Of a DNA stretch of 64,000 nt, positions 52,058 through 62,463 are shown one piece after another (position 1 is the stretch's first letter; each line of letters opens with the position of its first letter). The stretch covers positions 62,001-126,000 of the forward strand of contig NZ_JAHLPR010000002.1 in assembly GCF_018918005.1 (NCBI RefSeq). The letters are read 5' to 3'. This DNA is from Paenibacillus sp. MSJ-34. GTDB lineage: Bacteria > Bacillota > Bacilli > Paenibacillales > Paenibacillaceae. The notes beneath the pieces were generated by a model. The model saw only the letters and a program-made list of their open reading frames with translations. It searched no databases and was not told the DNA's origin. Made by a program: the position numbers and the translations under genes.

Positions 52058-53758
52058 ATGTACGGTTTCCAAACGGATTTTGTGCAAAACGGTTCGATCT
52101 TTATGGTGCTGGAGCATACGGAAGGATTGCGAAACGAGCATCTTGCTTCGATCGAGGTCAACATGATTCAATCGGTCGATATCCCCCATTTGCTGCCGCT
52201 CGTCATCCGGGAATTGGATTTTCACGTCAGCTTGCACTACAACATCGCAGGCAAACGGATGCTTTCCCAAGCGCTGCAAGGAGAGCGGTTCACGCAGCAG
52301 GAATATTACCATTTGCTGCTCCAAATCGCCGCGGCTTTGGACGATTGCGCTATCTACATGCTTCAAGCGAATAACTACTGGCTTCATGAGGATTATATTT
52401 TTGTCGAAGGTTCGCCAAGAAAGGGGCGTTTATTCTTTACGTACGCTCCTTTGCGCGATCCGCTTTCCCGCGAGCAGCCGGTGCGGGAGAAGATTCGTTC
52501 GCTCGCCATGAAACTGCTTGCGTATGTGATCGAGCCGGACGGCTCCGGATTGCAGCGCATCTTGCAATATTGCGGAGATCCGGCTTTTACGGTCGCCGGA
52601 TGCAAGTCGCTTTTGCTGCAATTGCTGTCTCATGTAGAAGCGGGAACATCCGAATCGGCCCAAGAAATACGCGAATTCGGCAATGCGCAACGGACCGCCC
52701 AACGGGGCGGCGGGAGAACGGAGTTGGCGTACGATAGCCGACGGCGCGACATGTCTTTCGAAGACGCGCCGCAAACGGAAGCCGGCGATCCAATCGCCGG
52801 CGATTCGCGTTCCGATCCGTACGAGCCCGGCCGGTACGTCATGTCCGGCGCAGGCTTTGCAGGAGGGTCGGATCATCCAGCCTTTGCGGCGGACGAAATG
52901 AAAGACGATGAAGACGATCTGCGGGAGCGCCAGCCTAGAAAACTGTACGTTCCGCTTAGTTGCGTCGCAGCCGCGGCCATTTTGTGGCGGTTTGTATATG
53001 ATGAGGCCCCGGGACCGGGAATGGCTTATGTATGTCTCGGCTTAACCGCGCTGTTGGGAGCGTTCGTATTCATCTGGTGGAAAGGGTATTTTCATTTTCG
53101 TCCGAAGCGGCCTGCGGCGGTACTGCCGCTTTACGATTCGATGGATCCGGATACGGGGGGAGCGGTTCGACGAGCCGAAGCAAGCGGACGAAGCGAAGCG
53201 GTTTTCTCTCTCCGAAGCTTTCAGGCGGAGAAAGTAAGCGCCAAGCTGAGGACGAATGAAAAGGAAAACTTGCCCGATCCGGCGGGGGCGGGCGTTCCCG
53301 TCGCGCCGCCGAACGGGGAAGCGGCGGACGAACGATATTACGAACAATTAGCCCATAAGACGGAAGGGCTCTTCTCGCCTCAGTCGGATGCGACCTCGCT
53401 GTTGCCGCGTTCTGCGGGTATGAGAGGGGCGGAAGAGAAGGCAGCCGTACAAGCGCGTCCCTACCTGGAACGGCATCCGGGGGACGGCTCGGCAGGCGAG
53501 CGAATCGACTTGGAGCGATTCCCGTTTATTATCGGCCGTTCGGGCGGAGCCGTACATTATGTCGAAACCGCGGCCGGCGTCTCGCGCACGCATGTGGAGC
53601 TAACGTATCAAGATAACGGATACGGATTGAAGGATCTTGGATCGAAGAACGGCACATGGCTTGGAACGGAGCGCATCGTGCCGTATAAATCGTATCCGCT
53701 CTCCGACGGCGATGTGTTTGCCGTTGCCGGGACGGAATATACATTCCGCTTGCGTTAA
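52058..53758 (+). CDS. DUF6382 and FHA domain membrane protein
   Basis: This is a 566-residue protein. Residues 1-175 form a domain of the DUF6382 type often seen next to Tad genes, two membrane helices lie at about 305-345 (YVPLSCVAAAAILWRFVY and YVCLGLTALLGAFVFIWW), and the C-terminal 80 residues are an FHA phosphothreonine-binding domain (FIIGRSGGAVHYVETAAGVSRTHVEL, DLGSKNGTWLGTERI). FHA suggests control by a Ser/Thr kinase, perhaps of pilus assembly. The gene ends overlapping the last bases of the next, convergent gene. Confidence 0.85.
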   Translation: MYGFQTDFVQNGSIFMVLEHTEGLRNEHLASIEVNMIQSVDIPHLLPLVIRELDFHVSLHYNIAGKRMLSQALQGERFTQQEYYHLLLQIAAALDDCAIYMLQANNYWLHEDYIFVEGSPRKGRLFFTYAPLRDPLSREQPVREKIRSLAMKLLAYVIEPDGSGLQRILQYCGDPAFTVAGCKSLLLQLLSHVEAGTSESAQEIREFGNAQRTAQRGGGRTELAYDSRRRDMSFEDAPQTEAGDPIAGDSRSDPYEPGRYVMSGAGFAGGSDHPAFAADEMKDDEDDLRERQPRKLYVPLSCVAAAAILWRFVYDEAPGPGMAYVCLGLTALLGAFVFIWWKGYFHFRPKRPAAVLPLYDSMDPDTGGAVRRAEASGRSEAVFSLRSFQAEKVSAKLRTNEKENLPDPAGAGVPVAPPNGEAADERYYEQLAHKTEGLFSPQSDATSLLPRSAGMRGAEEKAAVQARPYLERHPGDGSAGERIDLERFPFIIGRSGGAVHYVETAAGVSRTHVELTYQDNGYGLKDLGSKNGTWLGTERIVPYKSYPLSDGDVFAVAGTEYTFRLR

Positions 53759-54654
53759 GATTTCAATTGCCGCAGCGCCTCTTCCGCCGTCGGATACCGA
53801 AACGAGAATCCGTTCGAGAGCGCAACGCGCGGCATAACCCGTTGCCCTTCCAGCAGCAGCATCGACATCTCTCCGAATAAACATTTGAAGAAAAAGGAGG
53901 GAACGGGGAACCAATGAGGTCTGCTGTAAACTTTGCCGACAGTCCGCCCGAATTCGTCATTCGTTACGGGATGCGGCGCGGTTGCGTTGACGATCCCTTC
54001 CATGCCGGGGTTCGACACGCAAAAATCGATGAGGCGGACGATATCTTCGATGTGAATCCACGACAGCCATTGACGGCCGCTGCCGATCCGTCCGCCGGCT
54101 CCGAACAGGTAGGGCAAGCGGATCAACGGATACGCTCCCCCGTCATTGCCGAGGACGACCCCGACTCTCAGTTTCACTAAGCGGACATCGGTTATTTCGT
54201 CGGCCGCTTTCTCCCATCGCTCGATGACGCTTGATAGAAAGTCCTCTACGCGCATCGGACTTGTTTCGTCGTATATGTCGCTTTCGGACGCGCCGTAGAC
54301 GGAAATCGCGGAAGCGTTGACAACCGTATGCGGCTTTCGTTCCAGCTTGGAGACGAGAGCGGCGACCCGCCCGGCCGCCTGCAAGCGGGACTGCAGAATG
54401 CGTTCTTTCGCCGCATTCGTCCAGCGCTGATTGATCGATTCTCCCGCCAAGTTGACGATAGCGTCGATGCCTTCGAACCGATGCGGCTCCCGTTCGAAAT
54501 CGTTCCAAGCCGCATAGGCTATCGCGTCCGTTCCGTCCGTCCGGGCCTCGGGCGGCTTGCGCGATACGATCGTTACCTCATGCCCGGAATGGGCCCAATG
54601 CCGCGAGAGGGCGTTTCCCACAAAACCGCTTCCCCCGCAAATGACAAGCTTCAT
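53755..54654 (-). CDS. TIGR01777 family NAD-dependent epimerase/dehydratase-like protein
   Basis: The 299-residue protein has an N-terminal Rossmann motif CGGSGFVGNALSRHW and ends with a DUF1731-type helical tail (FPVPSFFFKCLFGEMSMLLLEGQRVMPRVALSNGFSFRYPTAEEAL). The middle has NLAGESINQRWTNAAKERILQSR, a family signature. The SDR tyrosine (ISVYG) is present. Substrate unknown. The ATG at 54654 follows AGGTGGG. It converges on the FHA gene with overlapping stop codons (TTAA) and no terminator between them. Confidence 0.92.
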   Translation of the reverse strand: MKLVICGGSGFVGNALSRHWAHSGHEVTIVSRKPPEARTDGTDAIAYAAWNDFEREPHRFEGIDAIVNLAGESINQRWTNAAKERILQSRLQAAGRVAALVSKLERKPHTVVNASAISVYGASESDIYDETSPMRVEDFLSSVIERWEKAADEITDVRLVKLRVGVVLGNDGGAYPLIRLPYLFGAGGRIGSGRQWLSWIHIEDIVRLIDFCVSNPGMEGIVNATAPHPVTNDEFGRTVGKVYSRPHWFPVPSFFFKCLFGEMSMLLLEGQRVMPRVALSNGFSFRYPTAEEALRQLKS

Positions 54655-54681
54655 TGGCCGTCCCACCTCACAAACGTGTTC

Positions 54682-55152
54682 TTATTTGTTAAACAAATGC
54701 CGGTAAGGCGTGTAGTCGATCCCGTTTTTCTCCAAAAATTTCACCAAGTTGCGGTAATCCCGTTTCGGCGTCGCCATAATATACCCTTTCACGCATAAAT
54801 CGCGCGTTACTTCTTTCGCCCCGCTCTCCACGGCAAGCTGGCCGATTTTCGCCGCTATGGAATGCTTCGCGATGTCGCGGAAGGGGGAAGGAACGGGCTG
54901 AACCAATTGGTCCAAAAATTGCTTCGATTCATCGGTCCAAAGATGGCGGCTCGTCTCAACCCAATAATTTTGCCAATCGAGCTTTGATTTGCCATCCTGC
55001 TTCGGAAGCACTTTGAAAAACTTGCGGAACATAAAAAAGCCGCCGATTGCCATGAGTCCGATCAAAACAAACGACCATAAGACGATCATATTCATAAATC
55101 CGTTGCTCGGACCGCTTGTCGATAAAAATAAAGAAGCGAAAACAGTATGCAT
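54682..55152 (-). CDS. DUF2621 family membrane protein
   Basis: A 156-residue protein with one membrane helix near the N-terminus (IVLWSFVLIGLMAIGGFFMF) and a conserved soluble tail (DWQNYWVETSRHLWTDESKQFLDQLVQPVPSPFRDIAKHSIA). It matches the DUF2621 (Bacillus YneK-like) family, whose function is unknown. It starts at ATG 55152 behind GAGGTGA and precedes the TIGR01777 gene, on the same strand, by 27 bases. Confidence 0.88.
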   Translation of the reverse strand: MHTVFASLFLSTSGPSNGFMNMIVLWSFVLIGLMAIGGFFMFRKFFKVLPKQDGKSKLDWQNYWVETSRHLWTDESKQFLDQLVQPVPSPFRDIAKHSIAAKIGQLAVESGAKEVTRDLCVKGYIMATPKRDYRNLVKFLEKNGIDYTPYRHLFNK

Positions 55153-55260
55153 GCAGCGTCACCTCAAATTGTTTTTCCATAAAGAATTATAACGTATTTC
55201 TAGATTTATTACGATATTCACGGTAAAATAATGGGATAATCGATAGAAGGGAGTTTTATT

Positions 55261-56394
55261 ATGAAAACGTTGAAAATCGGTTCCCATGTGTCGTTTTCCG
55301 ACAAGGGATTGGTGACCGCGACGAAAGAAGCAGCATCATACGGCTCAAGCTCTTTTATGATATATACGGGCGCTCCGCAAAATACGCGCCGCAAGCCTAT
55401 CGAGAATCTATATATTGAAGAAGGCAAAGCTTTAATGAGGGAACACGGATTCGAAGAAATCGTCGTTCACGCCCCTTATATTATCAATCTGGGATCGTAC
55501 AAGCCGAATACGTTCGAGTTGGCCGTTTCCTTCTTGCAGGAAGAGATTCGCCGTACCCATCACATCGGCGTGAAGAACATCGTCCTTCATCCGGGAGCCT
55601 ATACCGACAAGGACGCGGAATACGGCATTAACCGGATTGCCGAGGGGCTTAACGAAGTGCTTGGCGGGACGAAAGAGACGGACGTCAATATCGCGCTTGA
55701 GACGATGGCGGGCAAAGGGACGGAAATCGGCCGGAGCTTCGAGGAGATCGCTTCGATTATCGACAAAGTCCAAGATAACGGCAGATTGACGGTTTGTATC
55801 GATACATGCCATATGCATGACGCCGGATACGATATCGTGAACGACCTGGACGGCGTGCTGGAGGAATTCGACCGGGTCATCGGCTTGGACCGCATTGCCG
55901 TCGTGCATATGAATGACAGCAAAAATCCCCAAGGCGCGGGGAAAGACCGGCATGCCCCCGTCGGCGCCGGCTGGATCGGATTTCAAGCGATGAACAATGT
56001 CGCCCGTCACGAAGCGCTGCAAGGCCGGCCGTTTATTCTGGAAACGCCTTGGATCGGGAAAGAGGACAAGACGCAAAGACCGATGTACGAAGCGGAAATT
56101 GCCCTGCTGCGGGGAGACGCCGCGGAACGATTCGGAGGATCGTTCTTCGACGATGTGGAGCGGCTCCATTTCTTCTTCGAGAAACAGGAGATCGATCCGC
56201 GCGAATATGTGCTGTCCACGTGGACGCTGCTTAAGAACGACGCGAAGGCGAAGAAAGCCGATCCGCGCGAGCCGATGGACAGGCTGTACGATATGGTCGC
56301 GGAAGCGCGCCTGTTCCCGGACTTGTCCGAAGAAGCGATCAACCATCGGCTTACCGCATGGTTCGGCGGCAAAGAACTGCTCATCAACGCATAG
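55261..56394 (+). CDS. nfo: Deoxyribonuclease IV (endonuclease IV) with C-terminal extension
   Basis: This AP endonuclease acts in base excision repair. The 377 residues cover the family TIM barrel (about 1-285), with the metal-binding motifs [50 protein letters not shown] and ETPW. Beyond it lies a C-terminal extension of about 85 residues ([25 protein letters not shown] onward), which is not in the classical 280-300 residue enzyme. The start follows GAAGGGAG. It faces away from DUF2621. Confidence 0.93.
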   Translation: MKTLKIGSHVSFSDKGLVTATKEAASYGSSSFMIYTGAPQNTRRKPIENLYIEEGKALMREHGFEEIVVHAPYIINLGSYKPNTFELAVSFLQEEIRRTHHIGVKNIVLHPGAYTDKDAEYGINRIAEGLNEVLGGTKETDVNIALETMAGKGTEIGRSFEEIASIIDKVQDNGRLTVCIDTCHMHDAGYDIVNDLDGVLEEFDRVIGLDRIAVVHMNDSKNPQGAGKDRHAPVGAGWIGFQAMNNVARHEALQGRPFILETPWIGKEDKTQRPMYEAEIALLRGDAAERFGGSFFDDVERLHFFFEKQEIDPREYVLSTWTLLKNDAKAKKADPREPMDRLYDMVAEARLFPDLSEEAINHRLTAWFGGKELLINA

Positions 56395-56497
56395 AGAGTC
56401 GGGTTCTCGCAACCTTCTCGGTGCTGAAAAGTCGACTTTTGAACACGCACTTATTATATACCAATCGGAATACGGCAATGAAAGAGGTTAGTGGAGA

Positions 56498-57358
56498 ATG
56501 AACAAACAAGATCGCGCTAGAATGTTGATTTCCTGTCCGGACCGGGCGGGAATCGTGGCGGCCGTGTCGCAATTTTTGTACGAGCACGGAGCCAATATCG
56601 TACAGTCCGACCAATATACGATGGATCCCGAAGGCGGCATGTTTTTCATGCGAATCGAATTCGACCTGGAGCGGTTGCAGGAGCGCCTGCCGGAGTTGGA
56701 GCGGCATTTCGCGGAGGCGGCGGACAAGTTCGGCATGCAATGGCGCATCAATCAAGTGAGCAAGAAAAAACGGCTGGCCATTTTCGTCTCCAAGGAAGAC
56801 CATTGTCTGGTGGAGCTGTTGTGGCAATGGCAGGCGGGAGACTTGGACGCGGAAATCGCCATGGTAGTAAGCAACCATCCCGATATGCGGGAATACGTCG
56901 AATCTTTCGGCATACCGTACCATCATATTCCGGTGACTCCTGACAATAAGCCGGAAGCGGAGCGGAAACAGTTGGAAGCGGTGGGAGATCGTGCGGACGT
57001 CATCGTTTTGGCGCGATACATGCAAATTATTTCGCCAAGATTCCTGGAGCATTATCCGAATCGGATCATTAATATTCACCATTCGTTCCTGCCTGCGTTC
57101 GTGGGCGGCAAACCTTACGCCCAAGCTTACAATCGCGGGGTGAAAATTATCGGCGCCACCGCGCATTATGTGACGGAAGAGCTTGACGGCGGCCCGATTA
57201 TCGAACAGGACGTGCAGCGCGTCAGCCACCGCGACGATGTGGACGAGCTGAAACGGATCGGACGCACCATCGAGCGCGTCGTGCTTGCCCGGGCCGTCCA
57301 CTGGCATATCGAGGACCGGATTTTGGTGTATCAGAACAAGACGGTCGTTTTCAACTAG
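56498..57358 (+). CDS. purU: Formyltetrahydrofolate deformylase
   Basis: It hydrolyses 10-formyl-THF to formate and THF, to balance one-carbon units. The 286-residue enzyme has an N-terminal ACT domain (LISCPDRAGIVAAVSQFLYEHGANIVQSDQYT) and a formyltransferase domain with the catalytic set NIHHSFLPAFVGGKPYAQAYNRGVKIIGATAHYVTEELDGGPIIEQD. All the expected residues are visible. A ribosome site GTGGAG lies close before the ATG. A hairpin and T-rich run follow. Confidence 0.95.
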   Translation: MNKQDRARMLISCPDRAGIVAAVSQFLYEHGANIVQSDQYTMDPEGGMFFMRIEFDLERLQERLPELERHFAEAADKFGMQWRINQVSKKKRLAIFVSKEDHCLVELLWQWQAGDLDAEIAMVVSNHPDMREYVESFGIPYHHIPVTPDNKPEAERKQLEAVGDRADVIVLARYMQIISPRFLEHYPNRIINIHHSFLPAFVGGKPYAQAYNRGVKIIGATAHYVTEELDGGPIIEQDVQRVSHRDDVDELKRIGRTIERVVLARAVHWHIEDRILVYQNKTVVFN

Positions 57359-57377
57359 CCGTTCAAGCGATATTCGC

Positions 57378-57401
57378 AAATAGGATGGTTTAATCCTATT
57401 T
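57378..57401 (+). terminator. Hairpin after purU, probable terminator
   Basis: AAATAGGAT and ATCCTATTT are perfect nine-base arms around a six-base loop, followed by ATATTTT. Confidence 0.6.
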
Positions 57402-57484
57402 ATATTTTACGAATATGATATACTTTTTCTTCAAGTTAATTGTATAGCATATCGTTATCAACTTTATAGTATGAACGATAACTG

Positions 57485-57546
57485 CCGCATAGTATGACAT
57501 TTCTGCGAAAAAGAAATGGATTTCTATGCGGTTTTTATCTTTCTTT
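57485..57546 (+). terminator. Second hairpin with T-run in the purU-tkt gap
   Basis: CCGCATAG and CTATGCGG flank an inner stem CATTTCT/AGAAATG; five T follow. A TATAAT at 57586-57591 downstream can serve transketolase, so this hairpin insulates tkt or ends a short leader. Confidence 0.65.
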
Positions 57547-57644
57547 ATGGAAATGGGATGACGCAAATGATACAATATAATGCAAAGTAACAGTAGTCTT
57601 CAAATCAATGAGTATTTCGAAAATGAAATGGAGGAACCATCAAC

Positions 57645-59663
57645 ATGTCAGCAAGCAACAAGTCAATTGATCAACTATCCGTCGATACGATACGCACGCT
57701 CGCGATCGATGCGATCGAGAAAGCTAAATCCGGCCATCCGGGCATGCCTATGGGTGCCGCTCCGATGGGTTATCAACTGTTTGCGAAAACGATGAACCAT
57801 AATCCCGATCAACCGGCATGGATTAACCGCGACCGTTTCGTGTTGTCCGCGGGACACGGTTCGATGCTGCTCTATAGCTTGCTTCACCTGAGCGGATACG
57901 ATTTGCCGATGGAAGAGCTGAAGAACTTCCGCCAATGGGGCAGCTTGACGCCGGGGCATCCGGAGTTCGGACATACGGCGGGCGTCGACGCTACGACCGG
58001 TCCGCTTGGACAAGGGATCGCGATGGCGGTAGGTATGGCGATGGCGGAAGCGCAGCTTGGAGCTACTTACAATAAAGATCAATTCAAAGTGGTCGACCAT
58101 TACACCTATGCGATCTGCGGCGACGGGGATTTAATGGAAGGGATCTCCAGCGAGGCGGCATCGATGGCAGGCCATTTGCAGCTCGGCAAATTGATCGTAC
58201 TATACGATTCGAACGATATTTCCTTGGACGGCGACTTGAACCTCGCTTTCTCGGAAAATGTGGCACAACGCTTTGAAGCGTACGGTTGGCAAGTGCTGCG
58301 CGTCGAGGACGGCAACGATCTCGCGGCGATCGAAGCGGCAATCGAACAAGCGAAGCAAGAATCCGGCAAGCCGACGTTAATCGAAGTGAAGACGGTGATC
58401 GGATACGGAAGCCCGAACAAGGCGGGCAAAGGCGGCCACGCCGGTCCACACGGCTCTCCGCTGGGAACGGAAGAAGCGAAATTGACGAAAGAGGCGTACA
58501 ATTGGACGTACGAGGAAGATTTCTACGTACCGCAAGAAGTGCGCGATCATTTCGCTGCAGTGAAGCAAAAGGGCATTGCGGCATACAACGCATGGAATGA
58601 ACAATTCACGGCATACAAAGCATCCTATCCGGAGCTTGCGAAACAATTCGAACAAGCCGTGTCCGCCGAACTGCCGGCAAATTGGGACGCAGACTTGCCG
58701 AAATATACGTCTGAGGACAAACCGTTGTCGACGCGCGTCGCTTCCGGCAATGCGCTGAACGGATTGGCCAAGAACGTACCGAGCCTGGTAGGCGGCTCCG
58801 CCGACTTGGAAAGCTCGACGATGACGCATTTGAAAGGCTTGCCTGTATTCCATCCGGAAAATTACGCGGGACGCAACATTTATTACGGCGTACGCGAATT
58901 CGGCATGGCTGCGGCAATGAACGGCATTATGCTGCATGGCGGCCTGAAAGTATACGGCGGAACGTTCTTCGTATTTACCGATTACTTGCGTCCTGCCGTT
59001 CGTCTTGCGGCGCTGATGAATTTGCCGGTCGTATACGTGCTGACGCACGACAGTATCGCTGTCGGCGAAGACGGCCCGACGCATGAGCCGATCGAGCAAT
59101 TGGCGTCGATCCGCATCATTCCGAATTTGACCGTCATTCGTCCTGCCGACGCGAACGAAACTTCGGCGGCATGGGCTTATTCGCTGCAAAACCGCCGCAA
59201 TCCGGTGGCGCTCGTCTTAACCCGCCAAAACTTGCCGGTATTGGACAATACGGCGGAAATGGCGCGCGAGGGGGTAACCCGCGGCGCGTATGTCGTATCC
59301 GATGCGGCAAACGGCAAGCCTCAAGCGCAAATTATCGCGACAGGATCCGAAGTGCAGCTCGCGGTACAAGCGCAAAAAGCGTTGGCCGAACAAGGCGTGC
59401 AAGTGCGCGTAATCAGTATGCCAAGCTGGGATTTGTTCGACGCTCAGCCGAAGGAATACCGCGATTCCGTGCTGCTGCCTGACGTCAAGGCTCGTCTGGC
59501 GGTTGAAATGGCCCATCCGTTCGGTTGGGAACGTTATGTCGGCGAACAAGGCGCCGTACTGGGCATCGACAAATTCGGAGCCTCCGCTCCTGGAGACCGC
59601 GTCATTCGCGAATATGGATTTACGGTAGAGAACGTCGTCGGCAAAGTGAAGGAACTGCTGTAA
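57645..59663 (+). CDS. tkt: Transketolase
   Basis: This thiamine-diphosphate enzyme joins the pentose phosphate pathway with glycolysis and would use the xylulose 5-phosphate formed by xylAB. The 672 residues include [53 protein letters not shown] with the ThDP GDG-N motif, [15 protein letters not shown] and [10 protein letters not shown]. The start follows ATGGAGG. It has a TATAAT 54 bases before the ATG but no convincing -35 box. A terminator follows. Confidence 0.97.
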   Translation: MSASNKSIDQLSVDTIRTLAIDAIEKAKSGHPGMPMGAAPMGYQLFAKTMNHNPDQPAWINRDRFVLSAGHGSMLLYSLLHLSGYDLPMEELKNFRQWGSLTPGHPEFGHTAGVDATTGPLGQGIAMAVGMAMAEAQLGATYNKDQFKVVDHYTYAICGDGDLMEGISSEAASMAGHLQLGKLIVLYDSNDISLDGDLNLAFSENVAQRFEAYGWQVLRVEDGNDLAAIEAAIEQAKQESGKPTLIEVKTVIGYGSPNKAGKGGHAGPHGSPLGTEEAKLTKEAYNWTYEEDFYVPQEVRDHFAAVKQKGIAAYNAWNEQFTAYKASYPELAKQFEQAVSAELPANWDADLPKYTSEDKPLSTRVASGNALNGLAKNVPSLVGGSADLESSTMTHLKGLPVFHPENYAGRNIYYGVREFGMAAAMNGIMLHGGLKVYGGTFFVFTDYLRPAVRLAALMNLPVVYVLTHDSIAVGEDGPTHEPIEQLASIRIIPNLTVIRPADANETSAAWAYSLQNRRNPVALVLTRQNLPVLDNTAEMAREGVTRGAYVVSDAANGKPQAQIIATGSEVQLAVQAQKALAEQGVQVRVISMPSWDLFDAQPKEYRDSVLLPDVKARLAVEMAHPFGWERYVGEQGAVLGIDKFGASAPGDRVIREYGFTVENVVGKVKELL

Positions 59664-59681
59664 TAGGACGATCTCAAATGC

Positions 59682-59735
59682 AAACATCCCGCCCGCCTGC
59701 TATAAGAATAGCAGAGCGAAGCGGGATGTTTTTTT
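59682..59735 (+). terminator. Rho-independent terminator of tkt
   Basis: AAACATCCCGC and GCGGGATGTTT are perfect arms, with seven T in total at the end; a shorter stem is possible in the loop. Confidence 0.9.
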
Positions 59736-59768
59736 ACCGCAATCGCGCCTAGTTATGGATCCGGTTGG

Positions 59769-60674
59769 TTAGTTACCGGTTTTGCCGATGCGGCGGCCGA
59801 TCCAATCCTCGTAACAGCGCGCGACGGCGCTCAAATCTTCCTCCCCGTAGCCTTGCGTCTGTCCGATCTGGAACATGCTTTTGGCCGCTTCCAGCATCGG
59901 GACGGGAACGCTCATTTGATCCGAAAGCCGGGAAGCGAGCTTCATATCTTTCAACATGAGATTTAAGGAAAATTGGTTGCTGAAATCATGCTCGATGATT
60001 TTACGCCCTTTCAACTCGGCGGCCTTGCTGCCCGCCCCGCCGGACATCACCAGGTCGAGAAATGCGCTCGTGTCGATGCCCGCCTTGGCGGCGATCGAGA
60101 AACCTTCGGCAAGCGCCACATTGTTAATGCCGACGATTGCGTTATGGGCCAGCTTCGTGATCGCGCCGCTGCCCGACGGCCCCATATAGAGCACTTTGCG
60201 CCCCATCGCCAGGAGCAGTTCCTCATGACGGCGGACCGTTTCTTCTTTTCCTCCCGCCATAAAGACTAACGTGCCGTCAAGGGCGGCAGGCTTGCTGCCC
60301 GTTACGGGAGCGTCGAGGAATTCGACGCCTCGAGCGGCGAGCGCTTCTGCAATTCTTCGCACCAATTCCGGCGAAATGGTGCTGCTGTCGATAACCGTTT
60401 TCGCCGCGCCGCCGTCGCCGATTCCGGCACATACGCCGTTTTCGCCGAAATAGACCTCCTCGATCGCACGGTCGTCGCTGATCATGGTGAACAGCACGTC
60501 GACTCCTTTCGCCGTCTCGGCAGGGGAGGAGGCGACTTTGGCTCCTTGTTCCGCGAGCGGCTTTGCCTTGTCCGCAGACCGGTTATAAACGGTCACCTCA
60601 TACCCTTTGGCCAGAAGATTTGCCGCCATCGGGCCTCCCATCGTGCCCAAACCGATAAATCCGATTTTTTTCAT
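59769..60674 (-). CDS. NAD(P)-dependent beta-hydroxyacid dehydrogenase
   Basis: The 301-residue oxidoreductase belongs to the 3-hydroxyisobutyrate/tartronate semialdehyde reductase family. It opens with IGFIGLGTMGGPMAANLL (NAD site), has FLDAPVTGSKPAALDGTLVFMAGG for the substrate and the catalytic lysine in KLAHNAIVGINN. The substrate could be one of several hydroxyacids. It converges on tkt; the tkt terminator lies between them. Confidence 0.92.
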   Translation of the reverse strand: MKKIGFIGLGTMGGPMAANLLAKGYEVTVYNRSADKAKPLAEQGAKVASSPAETAKGVDVLFTMISDDRAIEEVYFGENGVCAGIGDGGAAKTVIDSSTISPELVRRIAEALAARGVEFLDAPVTGSKPAALDGTLVFMAGGKEETVRRHEELLLAMGRKVLYMGPSGSGAITKLAHNAIVGINNVALAEGFSIAAKAGIDTSAFLDLVMSGGAGSKAAELKGRKIIEHDFSNQFSLNLMLKDMKLASRLSDQMSVPVPMLEAAKSMFQIGQTQGYGEEDLSAVARCYEDWIGRRIGKTGN

Positions 60675-60966
60675 TCCATATCCGCCTCCATCCGATAGTT
60701 GTGCATCCTACCTAATATTGTAACATGCTTGTCAGTTGAAATAAAAAATGAAATATGGTATTCTGAAATATAGAACATACGTTCCTTTGAAACACTTTGA
60801 AATACACCTTGAAATGGATTGCGTCCAACGCAAGTTCCATGGCGAACATTTCTTATTATACCGTGACTTAGCTTGTATTCTGCGGCAATATACAGTATCC
60901 TATTTTATATACAGTTTAACGATGCAAAGGGGAAAAGCATCATAATGACGAGGAGGATGCAGCAAC
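60675..60966. other. Divergent gap before pgi
   Basis: The 292-base gap separates the dehydrogenase and pgi. It holds three near repeats of TTTGAAA at 60784-60815 and a small hairpin TTGCGT/ACGCAA, then the strong ribosome site GAGGAGG before pgi. No promoter of good quality is seen and no gene. Confidence 0.5.
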
Positions 60967-62322
60967 ATGAGCAAGAAAATACAGTTCGACTATAGTAAAG
61001 CACTGTCTTTTGTGCAGCAACATGAAATCGATTATTTGACGGAGCCGGTTCGCGTGGCTCACGAACAGTTACATAATAAGACGGGAGCAGGATCCGATTA
61101 TCTTGGATGGATCGACCTGCCGACGAATTACGATAAGGAAGAATTCGCAAGAATTCAGCAAGCTGCCGGCAAAATCCAATCGGACTCCGAAGTGCTTGTC
61201 GTAATCGGAATCGGAGGATCGTATTTGGGCGCGCGTGCGGCGATCGAAATGCTGTCCCATTCCTTCTATAACATGCTGCCGAAGGAACAGCGCAGAACGC
61301 CGGAAGTTTACTTTGCCGGCAATAACATCAGCTCGACCTACGTGAATCATTTGATTCAGTTGATCGGCGATCGGGATTTTTCCGTCAATGTCATTTCCAA
61401 ATCGGGCACGACGACCGAGCCGGCGATCGCTTTCCGCATTTTCCGCGCTCTGCTTGAGAAGAAATACGGGAAAGAAGAGGCGCGCAAACGCATCTACGCG
61501 ACGACGGACCGCGAGAAAGGCGCCCTTAAGAAGCTTGCCACAGAAGAAGGATACGAGTCGTTTGTTATTCCGGACGATGTAGGCGGACGCTATTCCGTTC
61601 TGACGGCTGTCGGCCTGTTGCCGATCGCTGTGGCGGGCATCGATATTGCGGAAATGATGAACGGCGCGGCCGACGCGTCGAAAGAATTCAGCAATCCGAA
61701 CTTGGCGGAGAACGCCAGCTACCAATATGCGGCGGTGCGCAATGCGCTCTACCGTAAAGGCAAAACGACGGAAATTCTCGTCAATTACGAACCGGCTTTG
61801 CATTTCGTATCCGAATGGTGGAAACAACTGTACGGCGAAAGCGAAGGAAAAGACCATAAAGGCATTTATCCGGCCTCCGTCGACTTCTCGACCGACTTGC
61901 ACTCCATGGGACAATTCATCCAGGAAGGTACGCGCAATTTGTTCGAAACGGTCATCCAAGTTGCGGAAGTGCCAAGCCAAATTACGATCGAGAGCGATCC
62001 GGACGATTTGGACGGACTCAATTTCTTAACAGGCAAGACGATGGATTTCGTCAATAAGAAAGCGTTTGAAGGAACGATGCTGGCGCATTCGGACGGCGGC
62101 GTGCCGAACCTCATCGTAACGATACCGGATATGACGCCGTATACGTTCGGCTATCTCGTATATTTCTTTGAAAAAGCTTGCGGCATCAGCGGGTATTTGC
62201 TCGGCGTCAATCCGTTTGACCAGCCGGGTGTCGAAGCGTATAAGAAAAATATGTTTGCCTTGCTTGGCAAGCCCGGATACGAGAAAGAAAAAGCGGAACT
62301 AGAATCCCGCTTGACTCGATAA
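60967..62322 (+). CDS. pgi: Glucose-6-phosphate isomerase
   Basis: It interconverts glucose and fructose 6-phosphate. The 451-residue enzyme has the signature [36 protein letters not shown], and the catalytic region [26 protein letters not shown]. Key residues are intact, and the length is that of Bacillus enzymes. GAGGAGG lies ten bases before the ATG. Confidence 0.97.
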   Translation: MSKKIQFDYSKALSFVQQHEIDYLTEPVRVAHEQLHNKTGAGSDYLGWIDLPTNYDKEEFARIQQAAGKIQSDSEVLVVIGIGGSYLGARAAIEMLSHSFYNMLPKEQRRTPEVYFAGNNISSTYVNHLIQLIGDRDFSVNVISKSGTTTEPAIAFRIFRALLEKKYGKEEARKRIYATTDREKGALKKLATEEGYESFVIPDDVGGRYSVLTAVGLLPIAVAGIDIAEMMNGAADASKEFSNPNLAENASYQYAAVRNALYRKGKTTEILVNYEPALHFVSEWWKQLYGESEGKDHKGIYPASVDFSTDLHSMGQFIQEGTRNLFETVIQVAEVPSQITIESDPDDLDGLNFLTGKTMDFVNKKAFEGTMLAHSDGGVPNLIVTIPDMTPYTFGYLVYFFEKACGISGYLLGVNPFDQPGVEAYKKNMFALLGKPGYEKEKAELESRLTR

Positions 62323-62353
62323 TTGCAGTTCATCATGAAGTGACAATCTAAAG

Positions 62354-62394
62354 GCAGTTCGCCATATCCACATGGTTGGAGTCGGCCGAACTGC
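62354..62394 (+). terminator. Hairpin after pgi
   Basis: GCAGTTCG and CGAACTGC form perfect eight-base arms, followed by TTTCTTG; a weak terminator. Confidence 0.5.
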
Positions 62395-62463
62395 TTTCTT
62401 GAAATCATAGCTGTACATGGGAAATTTATCATCTTGCAGCAATAAACCAGAGGACTGATGCGG

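Noticed and set aside
60748-60945. 65-codon frame before pgi
   Set aside because: No ribosome site or recognisable product; the region reads as leader or promoter DNA.
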